Source of the DNA: Candidatus Krumholzibacteriia bacterium
GTDB taxonomy: Bacteria; Krumholzibacteriota; Krumholzibacteriia; LZORAL124-64-63
Direction of reading: 5' to 3'
DNA: 64,000 nucleotides
Assembly (NCBI GenBank): GCA_016744705.1
Contig: JADGDU010000008.1
Location: 62,001 to 126,000, forward strand
Below, piece after piece: positions 1 to 7,667 of the stretch. Position numbers and translations under genes: made by a program. The first letter of the stretch is position 1; each line of letters starts with the position of its first letter. The notes under the pieces were generated by a model that saw only the letters and a list, made by a program, of their open reading frames with translations, made no database searches and was not told the DNA's origin.

Positions 1-2
1 CT

Positions 3-188
3 CTGGCCGCGGAAATGGGACGCTGGTTGCGTCCCGACGGGCACATCATTGTGGAAATTGGCGACGACCAGGCTGCGGATGTCTCTCAGATCTTTGAAGC
101 ATCCGGTGGCCAGGAAATTGAAGTTATTAAAGATTACAGTGATCGGGACCGAGTTGTATCGGCCCGGTGGACGCCGCAGGGAGGCTGA
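3..188 (+). CDS. prmC: Peptide chain release factor N5-glutamine methyltransferase, C-terminal fragment
   Basis: Only the last 61 codons are in the window; the gene begins upstream of base 1. The readable tail has the family's C-terminal pattern: a 'GHIIVEIGDDQ' strand followed by a helix and then 'IKDYSDRDRVVSARW', matching the usual 'kDl.grdRvv.a' ending of PrmC/HemK. PrmC methylates the Gln of the GGQ motif in release factors RF1 and RF2 using S-adenosylmethionine. The murA ribosome-binding site lies inside the last codons and murA begins 3 bp after the stop, so the two are probably co-transcribed. The NPPY catalytic motif is outside the window, so the call rests on the tail alone. Confidence 0.75.
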   Translation: MAAEMGRWLRPDGHIIVEIGDDQAADVSQIFEASGGQEIEVIKDYSDRDRVVSARWTPQGG

Positions 189-190
189 GC

Positions 191-1447
191 GTGGATAGAT
201 TTGTGGTGACAGGCCCAACACCCCTGGAAGGGGAAATTGCCGTTGGTGGGGCCAAGAACGCGGTTCTGCCGCTTATGGCGGCCGCTTTGCTGGCCCGTGG
301 TGAGACAGTCATCGAGAATGTGCCTGACCTGGTGGATGTGCGCTTCTTTATGACCATCCTGGAAGAGCTGGGCGCCCGCTGCGTCATGGTGAAGAACCAG
401 TTGAAAATTGATACCACCAACCAGGACGGCTGCAACGCTTCCTACGATTTGGTGCGGAAAATGCGGGCTAGCATTTATGTGTTGGGCCCCTTGCTGGCTT
501 TCCACGGCAAAGCCAGGGTTTCTTTGCCCGGCGGTTGTGCCTGGGGGCCGCGCCCGGTGAATTTGCATCTGGATGCCATGCAGGCCCTGGGAGCCAAGCT
601 GGATCTGGATGAAGGTTACATTGTAGGCAGCACGTCCGGTGGGCTGAAAGGCACCCGGTTCCGGTTTGAACCGGTTTCGGTGGGAGCCACGGCCAATGTC
701 TTGATGGCTGCGGTGCTGGCTTCGGGTGTTACGGAACTGGAAAATTGCGCTGTGGAACCGGAAGTGACCGGCCTGGCCGAAGCTCTGGTGCGCAGCGGAG
801 CCAAAATTGAAGGCATCGGCACGGCCAACATGCGCATTGATGGGGTGGACGAGATTGCCCCTCTGCGCCACCGGGTCATGGCTGATCGCATTGAAGCTGG
901 CACCTTCATGGCCGGGGTGGCGATGGCTACCGGTCGGGTGACTATGACGGGAGTGAATGCCGAGCATCTGCGGTCCGTCACCAGTGTGCTACAGGATATT
1001 GGGTGCGAGGTTGTTGTGGATCAGGATTTGATCACTGTGGAGATGACCGGCCGCCCTCGAGCGGTGGAAGTTGTGACCCGACCATATCCCGGATTTCCCA
1101 CGGATATGCAGGCCCAGATTATGGCCGTTTGTGCCTTGGCCGACGGCACGAGTTTTATGACAGATACCATTTACCATGACCGTTTCACCCATGTTTCAGA
1201 GTTGAATCGTTTGGGTGCGGATATTCGCCTGGATGGTAGCAAGGCCACGGTTTTTGGGGCTGAGAAATTGCAAGGCGCGCCAGTGATGGCCACCGACCTG
1301 CGAGCCAGTGCGGCTTTGGTTCTGGCAGGAGTGGCGGCCCAGGGCGTGACCCAGGTCAACCGGGTTTATCATATTGATCGCGGTTATGAAAAAATTGAGA
1401 TTCGTCTGGCGGCTTTGGGGGCCAATATTCGGCGGGAAAAGTATTGA
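191..1447 (+). CDS. murA: UDP-N-acetylglucosamine 1-carboxyvinyltransferase MurA
   Basis: MurA transfers enolpyruvate from PEP to UDP-GlcNAc, the first committed step of peptidoglycan synthesis in the cytoplasm. I use the GTG start at 191 (418 aa), not the in-frame ATG at 167. It gives the standard N-terminus 'MDRFVVTG.TPLEGEI' and is preceded by GGGAGG. Lys22-Asn23 lie in 'GGAKNAVLPL', and the catalytic Cys116 lies in 'PGGCAWGPRP'. Cys at this position (not Asp) is the fosfomycin-sensitive type. The length is normal for the family. The gene follows prmC closely and ends in a strong intrinsic terminator. Confidence 0.97.
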   Translation: MDRFVVTGPTPLEGEIAVGGAKNAVLPLMAAALLARGETVIENVPDLVDVRFFMTILEELGARCVMVKNQLKIDTTNQDGCNASYDLVRKMRASIYVLGPLLAFHGKARVSLPGGCAWGPRPVNLHLDAMQALGAKLDLDEGYIVGSTSGGLKGTRFRFEPVSVGATANVLMAAVLASGVTELENCAVEPEVTGLAEALVRSGAKIEGIGTANMRIDGVDEIAPLRHRVMADRIEAGTFMAGVAMATGRVTMTGVNAEHLRSVTSVLQDIGCEVVVDQDLITVEMTGRPRAVEVVTRPYPGFPTDMQAQIMAVCALADGTSFMTDTIYHDRFTHVSELNRLGADIRLDGSKATVFGAEKLQGAPVMATDLRASAALVLAGVAAQGVTQVNRVYHIDRGYEKIEIRLAALGANIRREKY

Positions 1448-1479
1448 GGGCTTGATGGAGTCTTGTTGCAGATGAGTTT

Positions 1480-1509
1480 GGCGCCCGGTATTCGGGCGCC
1501 TTTTTTTTT
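1480..1509 (+). terminator. Rho-independent terminator of murA
   Basis: An 8-bp stem GGCGCCCG/CGGGCGCC with a 5-nt loop is followed directly by nine T residues. It lies 33 bp after the murA stop and before a convergent gene. The reverse strand has no T-run, so it acts on the plus strand. Confidence 0.93.
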
Positions 1510-1517
1510 GTGAAAAT

Positions 1518-2291
1518 CTAGTTTCGGCTATCCAGGGTGTAGAAGATTTCCAGAGGAATCACTTCACCTTTCTGGTAATACCGTTTCCACATGACGTACT
1601 GGCAATTCTCGTGTTCAAAACGAGCATTGGGCTTCGGTGATATTGTATTAATTTTCGCATCTTGGGGCAGACGGACCTTAAGCGTAACTAGGCGACCTTC
1701 TGAATAATCTCCGTGAAAGAGGTAGTGCTTTTCTTCCCCTTCGCTGCGGATACGGTTGCTGGTCTCACTACCAGTGAAAGTCATGCTTTCACCGGGAGCC
1801 AGGGGGGAGGTAAGATGAAGGGTGTGGCGGATATTTTTGTTCGGGCTTTTTGACCATTTTTTTCGCGGCGGATCATAGGTGGAGGCCAGAGTGATGCCTC
1901 GATTGTCTACATAGGTGATCTGATCAACCATGGCTCTCTCCCAATAAGCCAAGCCCATCCTGATCTCGGTCATGGCTTTTCTGCCATCGTTAAAAAGGGG
2001 CATGGTCCAGTAGCGGGTGGCGGTGCCGTCAGCATGGATTTCATCATAGTTGTGGGTTGTAATGGGCGGGCGTTTGTCTTTGAAATTGTGCTCCTGCATG
2101 GATGCTGGATCCAGCTCATCGCCACTGAATTCGTAGAGTTTGTCCTGGGTTTGCACAATGTACGTTGCCGGATTTAAGCGAACGATGACTGCGTCTTCCA
2201 GAACTTTCCCATCACGAAGGGTGACGGTCCCAGGGTCCGCCGCAATGGCAGATCCGGCCAGCAAAAGGGTTAATAACAATGCCGTTTTCAT
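1518..2291 (-). CDS. Secreted protein of unknown function in an ECF sigma operon
   Basis: The protein has 257 aa and a clear Sec signal peptide (Lys2, then a Leu/Ala-rich core ending 'GSAIAA' near residue 18). The mature part opens with 'GTVTLRDGKVLEDAVIVRLNP', resembling the small beta-rich segment in many exported proteins that describe how a value is rendered. The rest is predicted beta-rich, with charged patches such as 'PPRKKWSKSPNK'. I do not recognise a family. It is the last gene of a three-gene operon (sigma factor, anti-sigma, this gene) with a 14-bp gap, so it may be the envelope output or the sensor partner of that regulator. ATG at 2291 is preceded by GGAGA. Confidence 0.7.
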   Translation of the reverse strand: MKTALLLTLLLAGSAIAADPGTVTLRDGKVLEDAVIVRLNPATYIVQTQDKLYEFSGDELDPASMQEHNFKDKRPPITTHNYDEIHADGTATRYWTMPLFNDGRKAMTEIRMGLAYWERAMVDQITYVDNRGITLASTYDPPRKKWSKSPNKNIRHTLHLTSPLAPGESMTFTGSETSNRIRSEGEEKHYLFHGDYSEGRLVTLKVRLPQDAKINTISPKPNARFEHENCQYVMWKRYYQKGEVIPLEIFYTLDSRN

Positions 2292-2305
2292 GTTCTTGTC
2301 TCCAT

Positions 2306-2746
2306 TCAGTGGCTGCGGCCAGCCGGTAATTCAATAAATCCCGTGGCAAGCATGGCCGTTTCACCGGAGATTTCTCCATGGCGAAAGGCTGTCACTTGAC
2401 CGGAAATGGTGAGTTGGGAGCGGGGGCCCTCCGCTCCTCTGTCGTCGCGCAACATTCGAGGGACCAGAATGACCAGGCAGATGCAAGCTGCGGCGGCCCA
2501 TCCGATCGGATTTGATATGGGAAATCTTCGGCGAACCTTGGGGGCTTGTGGAGCCTGGAGAGCTTCAAGGGAAATGTCCTCACCCAGGGCCAATTGGAAT
2601 AATTGTTGGTCCTTTTGGCGGGATTCCAATTCAGCTTGGAGATTGGCATCAGTCAGGAGTGCTGCTTCAAAAGCCTGTAATTCGGCGGGACTCAGTTCCC
2701 CGTCCAAATAGGCCTCCAGGTTGATGTCTTGATTATTATGCTCCAT
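2306..2746 (-). CDS. Putative membrane anti-sigma factor
   Basis: The protein has 146 aa. ATG at 2746 is chosen over the GTG at 2752 because AGGAGG sits 7 bp before this ATG. The N-terminal segment 'LEAYLDGELSPAELQAFEAALLTDANLQAELE' is the helical pattern of anti-sigma cytoplasmic domains ('yldGeLs..e...fe..l..dp.l...'). The HxxxCxxC zinc motif is absent. One membrane helix (about residues 80-100, 'WAAAACICLVILVP') is followed by a short periplasmic tail of about 45 residues. It overlaps the sigma factor gene by 11 bp, which implies translational coupling and stoichiometric control. The role is inferred from this architecture and context. Confidence 0.8.
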   Translation of the reverse strand: MEHNNQDINLEAYLDGELSPAELQAFEAALLTDANLQAELESRQKDQQLFQLALGEDISLEALQAPQAPKVRRRFPISNPIGWAAAACICLVILVPRMLRDDRGAEGPRSQLTISGQVTAFRHGEISGETAMLATGFIELPAGRSH

Positions 2747-3266
2747 GGCCACGCCTCCTCAGTGTGGTTCGCAGTTTGCTTACGGCGTGATGTTTGCGAG
2801 AGGCGATGGTCCCGGGACTGACATCCAAAACGGTGGCGATTTCAGCGTAGGAGAGACCTTCGATTTCGCTCAAATGAAAGACCGTGCGCTGGTCTTCCGG
2901 TAATTGACCCAAGGACTGAACCAAATCCTGACGCAGGGATTGGATTTTCATATGGCTGTCCGGCCAATCCTGGGATTTTGCCGGGTGTTGGTTGAGAAAA
3001 TCGGCAGGCGAGGTGATTTCATGATTTTGGCGGGTTCGGGATCGTCGGAAATAATCCAGGGCGCAGGATCTGGCTATGGTGAAAACCAGAGCTTTGCCAG
3101 CCTTGTCTGCATGGGGTCTCAGTTTGAGGAACGTATCCTGAACCAGATCTCTGGCCGTGTCCTCATCGCCCACCATGGATCGCAGGAAGCGAAAGACTCC
3201 CGGTGAGTATTGCCGGGCCAACCTCTCCCAGGGATCAAGTTTGGATTTGAGGGCTACCAGTATCAC
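2736..3266 (-). CDS. ECF-type RNA polymerase sigma factor
   Basis: The protein has 176 aa. Region 2 covers about residues 15-75 ('YSPGVFRFLRSMVGDEDTARDLVQDTFLKL', 'VFTIARSCALDYFRR'). Region 4 covers about residues 115-170 ('LPEDQRTVFHLSEIEGLSYAEIATVLDVSPGTIASRKHHAVSKLR'), a typical helix-turn-helix that reads the -35 element. The start is GTG at 3266, supported by AAGGAAGG 6 bp upstream. It heads an operon with an overlapping membrane anti-sigma gene and a secreted protein, so it probably answers an envelope or extracellular signal. The subgroup cannot be assigned by eye. Confidence 0.93.
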   Translation of the reverse strand: MILVALKSKLDPWERLARQYSPGVFRFLRSMVGDEDTARDLVQDTFLKLRPHADKAGKALVFTIARSCALDYFRRSRTRQNHEITSPADFLNQHPAKSQDWPDSHMKIQSLRQDLVQSLGQLPEDQRTVFHLSEIEGLSYAEIATVLDVSPGTIASRKHHAVSKLRTTLRRRGHGA

Positions 3267-3384
3267 GGGGGACCTTCCTTAGTTTGGCTTTCAACTTATA
3301 GACGTGCCCGGTTGAGATTTCTTCAATAAAATTTCAGAATGGGAGGAAATATTTTGTTTTGTTTTAAGTTTAGCACCATTGGTC

Positions 3385-3413
3385 TTGCGTTTTCGTTTTT
3401 TGTTCGCTATGAT
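3385..3413 (+). promoter_or_regulatory. Candidate sigma-70-type promoter for the HNH gene
   Basis: TTGCGT (3385-3390) and TATGAT (3408-3413) are separated by exactly 17 bp, 40 bp before the HNH gene start, in an AT-rich stretch between divergent genes. The -10 matches 5 of 6 consensus positions; the -35 matches only the TTG. Confidence 0.5.
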
Positions 3414-3452
3414 GTCTGAACAAATCTCCTCCCAGATATTTGAGGCTTTCAA

Positions 3453-4652
3453 ATGATCGCATTCACCACTGGCCGAACTGCCCAGGCTGCTAACTCTGCC
3501 ATCAAATCATCCTTGAAAACTCGAGATGCCGCCCAACAGTGTGCTGTTCTCTGGTTTCAGGACATCCTCGAGCGAAAACTCTATCGGGACCTCGGGTACA
3601 GCACCATCAACCAATACGCCAAGCTGGAACTGGGCTTTTCCAAAAGCCATATCGGCGATTTTCTCCACCTCTGCCGAACATTTAAAAAACTGCCTCTTGT
3701 GAAAAAAGCCGTGGAATCGGGAAAGCTGCCCTACACTTCGGCCAGAGTGCTAGCCAGAGTGGCCAATGAAGACAACCAACAGGCCTGGACGGAGTTTGCC
3801 CTCAACAATACGCGCCGGACTTTGGAGCGGGAGGTCAAATTGGCCAAACGGGAAGCTGTTGAAAAAGCCTGCGGCCAACCCTTGTTGATTCCTGAGCCTA
3901 AAAGAGGGCGCCCCGCCGCGGTGGTGCCGGTGAATGTGAGTGTGGAAATGTCTCCCACGCAATTGGCGCGGTATGAAAAGTTGTGGGAAATGATTCGTAA
4001 AAAACACAGTGTTTCTGCTGACAAAGTGGAGGCCATGTTGGAGATCATGGCTGGCTTTTTGGCAAGTAGTTCAAGCTCAAAAAAGTCCGCCCGGGCGGAC
4101 CTTTCTCCCGAAATTAAATCACCCGTGCAAATTCACATTCACCAGTGTGAAGACTGCGCCAAGGCCAGTGTCCAGACGAGCAAAGGTGAGTTGGAGGTTG
4201 GCGTGGATGAAATGCACCGGGCGGAGTGTGACTGCCAAACCCACAAACCGGGTAAGCGAAATAAAGCTTCCATTGCTCCGGCTTTGCGCCGGCAGGTTCT
4301 GGCCAAAGCCCGGAACAAATGCCAACAGCCGGGGTGTGGCCATACGGGATACCTGGAAATCCATCACATGGTTCCTCGTCATCTGGGTGGGAGCAACCAT
4401 CCGGACAATCTTCAGGTGTTGTGTTCGGCCTGCCATGGGCTCGTACATCAAAGGTCCGGGTATATGGTGAAATCTCCGGGGAATGTGTATCGCTGGCAAA
4501 ATAGTTCGGAAACCCGGCCCAATGGCCTTATCTTTTCCCTGTTACAATTTTTACCTGCACACCATACGGAAAGGTCTCTCCCTCCATGGCATCAGAACGC
4601 CATTTCATCCTCGGGGCAGCCGGTCATGTTGACCACGGCAAGACCGCGCTGA
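3453..4652 (+). CDS. HNH endonuclease-domain protein with N-terminal helical region
   Basis: The protein has 399 aa. Residues about 275-335 form an HNH nuclease module: 'ALRRQVLAKARNKCQQPGCG', then 'IHHMVPRHLGGSNHPDNLQVLCSACH', with two Cys pairs for a structural metal and the His-Asn-His arrangement. Residues 1-130 are helical and resemble the DNA-binding-like region of HNH proteins that occur as dispersed genes ('YRDLGYSTINQYAKLELGFSKSHIGDFL'). A linker near residue 150 has 'PKRGRPAA', AT-hook-like. The last ~45 residues look unlike the domain and run 67 bp into selB in another frame. A one-base shift near 4500 would end the protein at a TAG, so the tail may be readthrough after a frameshift. 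GAGG lies 8 bp before the ATG. Confidence 0.8.
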   Translation: MIAFTTGRTAQAANSAIKSSLKTRDAAQQCAVLWFQDILERKLYRDLGYSTINQYAKLELGFSKSHIGDFLHLCRTFKKLPLVKKAVESGKLPYTSARVLARVANEDNQQAWTEFALNNTRRTLEREVKLAKREAVEKACGQPLLIPEPKRGRPAAVVPVNVSVEMSPTQLARYEKLWEMIRKKHSVSADKVEAMLEIMAGFLASSSSSKKSARADLSPEIKSPVQIHIHQCEDCAKASVQTSKGELEVGVDEMHRAECDCQTHKPGKRNKASIAPALRRQVLAKARNKCQQPGCGHTGYLEIHHMVPRHLGGSNHPDNLQVLCSACHGLVHQRSGYMVKSPGNVYRWQNSSETRPNGLIFSLLQFLPAHHTERSLPPWHQNAISSSGQPVMLTTARPR

Positions 4653-6502
4653 TCACCGCCCTGACGGGAACCAACACCGATCGTCTCAAAGAAGAACGCG
4701 AGCGCGGCATCAGCATCGAATTGGGCTTTGCGGAGTTTGATCTGGATGACGATATCAAGCTGGGCGTTGTGGATATGCCAGGTCATGAGAAGTTTGTGAA
4801 GCAAATGGTCTCAGGAGCCGGTGGCGTGGACCTGGCTTTTTTGGTGGTGGCTGCTGACGAAGGGGTGATGCCCCAAACCGTCGAACACCTGGAGATCATG
4901 GATTCTCTGGGGGTGGCCAGCGGTGTCGTCGTCATGACCAAAATCGATATGGTGGATGAAGATTTTCTGGGGGTGGCCACCGAAGAAGCCATTGAGTTGG
5001 TGGAGGGCACCTTTTTGGAGGGCAAACCGGTGGTGGCTGTGTCGGCCCATACCGGTGCGGGGCTGGATGAATTGAAAGCCGCCCTGCGCAGCGAAGCCCT
5101 GGCTCTTCCTGAACGCAAAGAAGAAGGTAGTTTTCGCCTTCCCGTGGACCGGATTTTCACTCTGCCTGGAGCGGGCGTGGTGGTCACAGGAACATGCTGG
5201 AGCGGATCGGTTAAGGATGGCGACCGACTCTTGGTGCAACCCACCGGACAAAAAGTCCGGGTGCGGGAAGTGCAAGTCCATGGCGGCAAAGCTCCTCGGG
5301 GAACCTCGGGGCAGCGGTTGGCTCTGGCTCTGCATGGAGTCAAAAAAGATGAGATGGAGAGAGGGTTCCAGATTTTGGAATCCGGGGCCATCACTCCTTC
5401 ACGCCGACTGGATATTCGGGTCAACGTGATGGGGCATTACAAAGGACTGATCAAAAACCGCCAACGGGTTCATGTGCATCATGCAGGGCGTGAAGTTTTG
5501 GGCCGCATCGTCCTTTTGGACGAGCAGGAACTTGGGGGTGAGGGCGGGCCCCGGCGCGGCCTGGCCCAGATGCATCTGGAATCTGATTTGATGGCGGCCC
5601 GGGATGACCGTTTGGTGCTGCGTTTTTATTCCCCGGTGATGAGCATTGCCGGCGGCATCGTACTGGATGCCAATCCCCAACGTCATAAACGCTTTGACGA
5701 GAAGGCCCAGGAAATCCTCATGATCATGGAGGAGGGTGATACCTCGGACCTCTTTCTCCAGAATTTGAAAACGGCGGGACTGATGGGATTGCCCGTGGCT
5801 GAAGCCATGGGGCAGCAGGATGATCCCGAAGCCTGGCTCGTGGGCAAGCGGCTTTATCTGCGGGAAATGCTGGATGAACTGGCGGAGAAAATCTTCACCC
5901 TGGTGACAGAATATTCCGGCCGTTTCCCCCTGCGTTTGGGCATCCCCAAGGAAGAGACCAGGCGAAAGTGCAAATTCAAAGCCGGCGTGGCTGAATGGAA
6001 TGCTATCTGCAAAGCCCTTTCCCGGGAAGGACGTTGGCAGGTGGTAGGCGATCGCATTGTTTTGAATCTGGACGGCCCTGCTCTGTCAGCCGAATTGAAT
6101 CAGGCTGTTCAGACCGCGGCCCAGGAAGTGGCGGCCTTTGGTTTGAACTGGCCAGGGCTGGATCATTGGGCAGAAGACTCGCCGGTCTTCATAGGCGCTT
6201 CGGCCAAGGCTGGCCTGCAGGATTTCAAACCCCTGGAAGTGAGCCGCTATCTGGTGGACCACCGCCTTGCGGTGGCCATCAACAATGATTATCTGGTGTC
6301 CTCTCAGTCTTACGCCGATTTATTGCAACGGCTCAAGGCACACTTTGCAGCAGAAGAGGATATGCTCTTCGGCACTTTTCGGGAATTGAGCGGGCTGACT
6401 CGCAAACTTGGAATTCCCATGCTCGAACATTTGGACCAGACGGGAATGACTGTGCGCCAAAGCGATGCGCGGCAGGCGGGCCCGGCTCTGGAGGAGATCT
6501 GA
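4586..6502 (+). CDS. selB: Selenocysteine-specific translation elongation factor SelB
   Basis: SelB delivers Sec-tRNA(Sec) to UGA codons marked by a SECIS hairpin. The GTPase motifs are all present: G1 'GHVDHGKT' (13-20), G2 'RGISIELGFA', G3 'DMPGHE', G4 'TKID' and G5 'SAHTGAGL'. Translation domains II and III follow ('FTLPGAGVVVTGTCWSG'). The long C-terminal extension of winged-helix repeats ends in the typical 'FRELSGLTRKLGIPMLEHLDQTGMTVR'. At 638 aa it is full length for SelB and too long for EF-Tu. The start overlaps the HNH gene and the stop overlaps the ispG ATG (TGATG). No selA, selD or tRNA(Sec) gene is in the window. Confidence 0.95.
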   Translation: MASERHFILGAAGHVDHGKTALITALTGTNTDRLKEERERGISIELGFAEFDLDDDIKLGVVDMPGHEKFVKQMVSGAGGVDLAFLVVAADEGVMPQTVEHLEIMDSLGVASGVVVMTKIDMVDEDFLGVATEEAIELVEGTFLEGKPVVAVSAHTGAGLDELKAALRSEALALPERKEEGSFRLPVDRIFTLPGAGVVVTGTCWSGSVKDGDRLLVQPTGQKVRVREVQVHGGKAPRGTSGQRLALALHGVKKDEMERGFQILESGAITPSRRLDIRVNVMGHYKGLIKNRQRVHVHHAGREVLGRIVLLDEQELGGEGGPRRGLAQMHLESDLMAARDDRLVLRFYSPVMSIAGGIVLDANPQRHKRFDEKAQEILMIMEEGDTSDLFLQNLKTAGLMGLPVAEAMGQQDDPEAWLVGKRLYLREMLDELAEKIFTLVTEYSGRFPLRLGIPKEETRRKCKFKAGVAEWNAICKALSREGRWQVVGDRIVLNLDGPALSAELNQAVQTAAQEVAAFGLNWPGLDHWAEDSPVFIGASAKAGLQDFKPLEVSRYLVDHRLAVAINNDYLVSSQSYADLLQRLKAHFAAEEDMLFGTFRELSGLTRKLGIPMLEHLDQTGMTVRQSDARQAGPALEEI

Positions 6503-7587
6503 TGGCTTCTGAGAAGATCAGCGGTGGAGTATGCGCCAGTCGCATTAAAACCCGACAAATAAAAGTGGGCGAAATCACCATTGGTGGCGACGCACCGGTG
6601 CGGGTGCAAAGCATGACCTGCACCAAAACCGGTGATGCCGATGCCACCCTGGAACAAATCCGCGAACTGGCCACCGCCGGCGCCGAAATAGTGCGCGTGA
6701 CGGTAAACGACGAATCGGCGGCAACTGCTTTGCCCCGCATTGTCACCGAGAGCAACACCCCTCTGGTGGCCGACATCCATTTTAATCACAAACTGGCCCT
6801 CAGTTCTCTGGAAGCTGGCATTGCCAAGCTGCGCATCAATCCCGGAAATATCGGCAACAAAGATAAAGTGCGGGAAGTGGCAGCCGCGGCGGCGGATAAA
6901 GGTGTGCCCATTCGCATCGGGGTGAACTCCGGCAGTTTGCACACTCGTTATGATGAACTGCATAAAACGGATCCTGCCGGCGCCCTGGTCCAGTGCGCCC
7001 TGGATGAAATCGAAACTCTGGCAGCGGTTAATTTTCACGATGTTGCCGTCAGTTTGAAGAGCTCCGAACCAAGGGAAGTGGTGGAGGCGTGCCGCCGTTT
7101 TGCAGCCATCAGCGATGTGCCCCAGCATTTGGGTGTGACGGAAGCGGGTACTCTGCTGGCCGGAACATCCCGCTCAGTGGCCGCCATGTCGGTGCTGCTG
7201 GCCGAAGGCATTGGCGATACAGTGCGCATCAGTCTGGCGGCCGATCCCGTGCAGGAAGTCTTGGCGGCCTTCCACATGCTCAGTGCCCTTGGGGTGCGGC
7301 AGGGTTTTGCCCGAGTGGTGGCCTGTCCCACATGTGGCCGGGTGGAAGTTGATGTGGTGAAACTGGCGGCTCGGGTGGAAGAGTTGGCCAAGGATCTGCC
7401 CCCTGAAAGGGTGGTCGCGGTCATGGGTTGCATCGTCAACGGGCCAGGAGAAGCCAAAGCGGCAGACTTGGGCATCGCCGCAGGGAAATCCAAAGTGGCC
7501 ATTTACCGCATGGGAGAACTGCACCGGACCATCGCCAAAGAGGATCTCGAAGAGGTTCTGATCGCTGAGATTGATCGGCTGAGATAA
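6502..7587 (+). CDS. ispG: 4-hydroxy-3-methylbut-2-enyl diphosphate synthase (flavodoxin-type) IspG
   Basis: IspG converts MEcPP to HMBPP in the penultimate step of the MEP isoprenoid pathway, using a [4Fe-4S] cluster. The protein has 361 aa, the compact bacterial form. The N-terminal TIM barrel opens with 'KTRQIKVGEITIGGDAPVRVQSMT'. The C-terminal cluster domain carries Cys275 and Cys278 ('CPTCGR') and Cys310 ('MGCIVNGPGEAKAAD'), with the invariant Glu in 'NGPGE'. The start overlaps the selB stop by 1 bp, so the two are translationally coupled. ispD at the other end of the window belongs to the same pathway. Confidence 0.97.
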   Translation: MASEKISGGVCASRIKTRQIKVGEITIGGDAPVRVQSMTCTKTGDADATLEQIRELATAGAEIVRVTVNDESAATALPRIVTESNTPLVADIHFNHKLALSSLEAGIAKLRINPGNIGNKDKVREVAAAAADKGVPIRIGVNSGSLHTRYDELHKTDPAGALVQCALDEIETLAAVNFHDVAVSLKSSEPREVVEACRRFAAISDVPQHLGVTEAGTLLAGTSRSVAAMSVLLAEGIGDTVRISLAADPVQEVLAAFHMLSALGVRQGFARVVACPTCGRVEVDVVKLAARVEELAKDLPPERVVAVMGCIVNGPGEAKAADLGIAAGKSKVAIYRMGELHRTIAKEDLEEVLIAEIDRLR

Positions 7588-7590
7588 GAA

Positions 7591-7667
7591 ATTCCGCTCA
7601 GGTGAGCTCTGGTCTGTCCGATAAGATGGGGGACCAGAACTTTACCTCTTGCTCAAGGCAGCGGAAT
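7591..7667 (+). promoter_or_regulatory. Folded leader (nested inverted repeats) over the start of the HD-GYP gene
   Basis: The 78-bp gap before the HD-GYP gene holds three nested complementary segments: ATTCCGCT (7591-7598) with AGCGGAAT (7660-7667), AGGT (7600-7603) with ACCT (7644-7647), and AGCTCTGGTC (7605-7614) with GACCAGAACT (7632-7641, one mismatch). The outer 3' arm contains the GGA of the presumed ribosome-binding site and the first two bases of the ATG (7666). A competing pair, TGAGC (7603-7607) with GCTCA (7651-7655), would break the inner helix. I see no known riboswitch consensus. Confidence 0.6.

Noticed and set aside
134..967. A 277-codon open frame antisense to murA
   Set aside because: It is a shadow of murA: composition is His/Gln-rich, no family resemblance, and murA on the other strand is certain.
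6310..7128. A 272-codon minus-strand frame over selB and ispG
   Set aside because: It is a shadow across two certain genes, with no start site or family resemblance.
7591..7667. A known c-di-GMP (GEMM) riboswitch before the HD-GYP gene
   Set aside because: The conserved core bases of that class are absent; only the generic pairing is supported.
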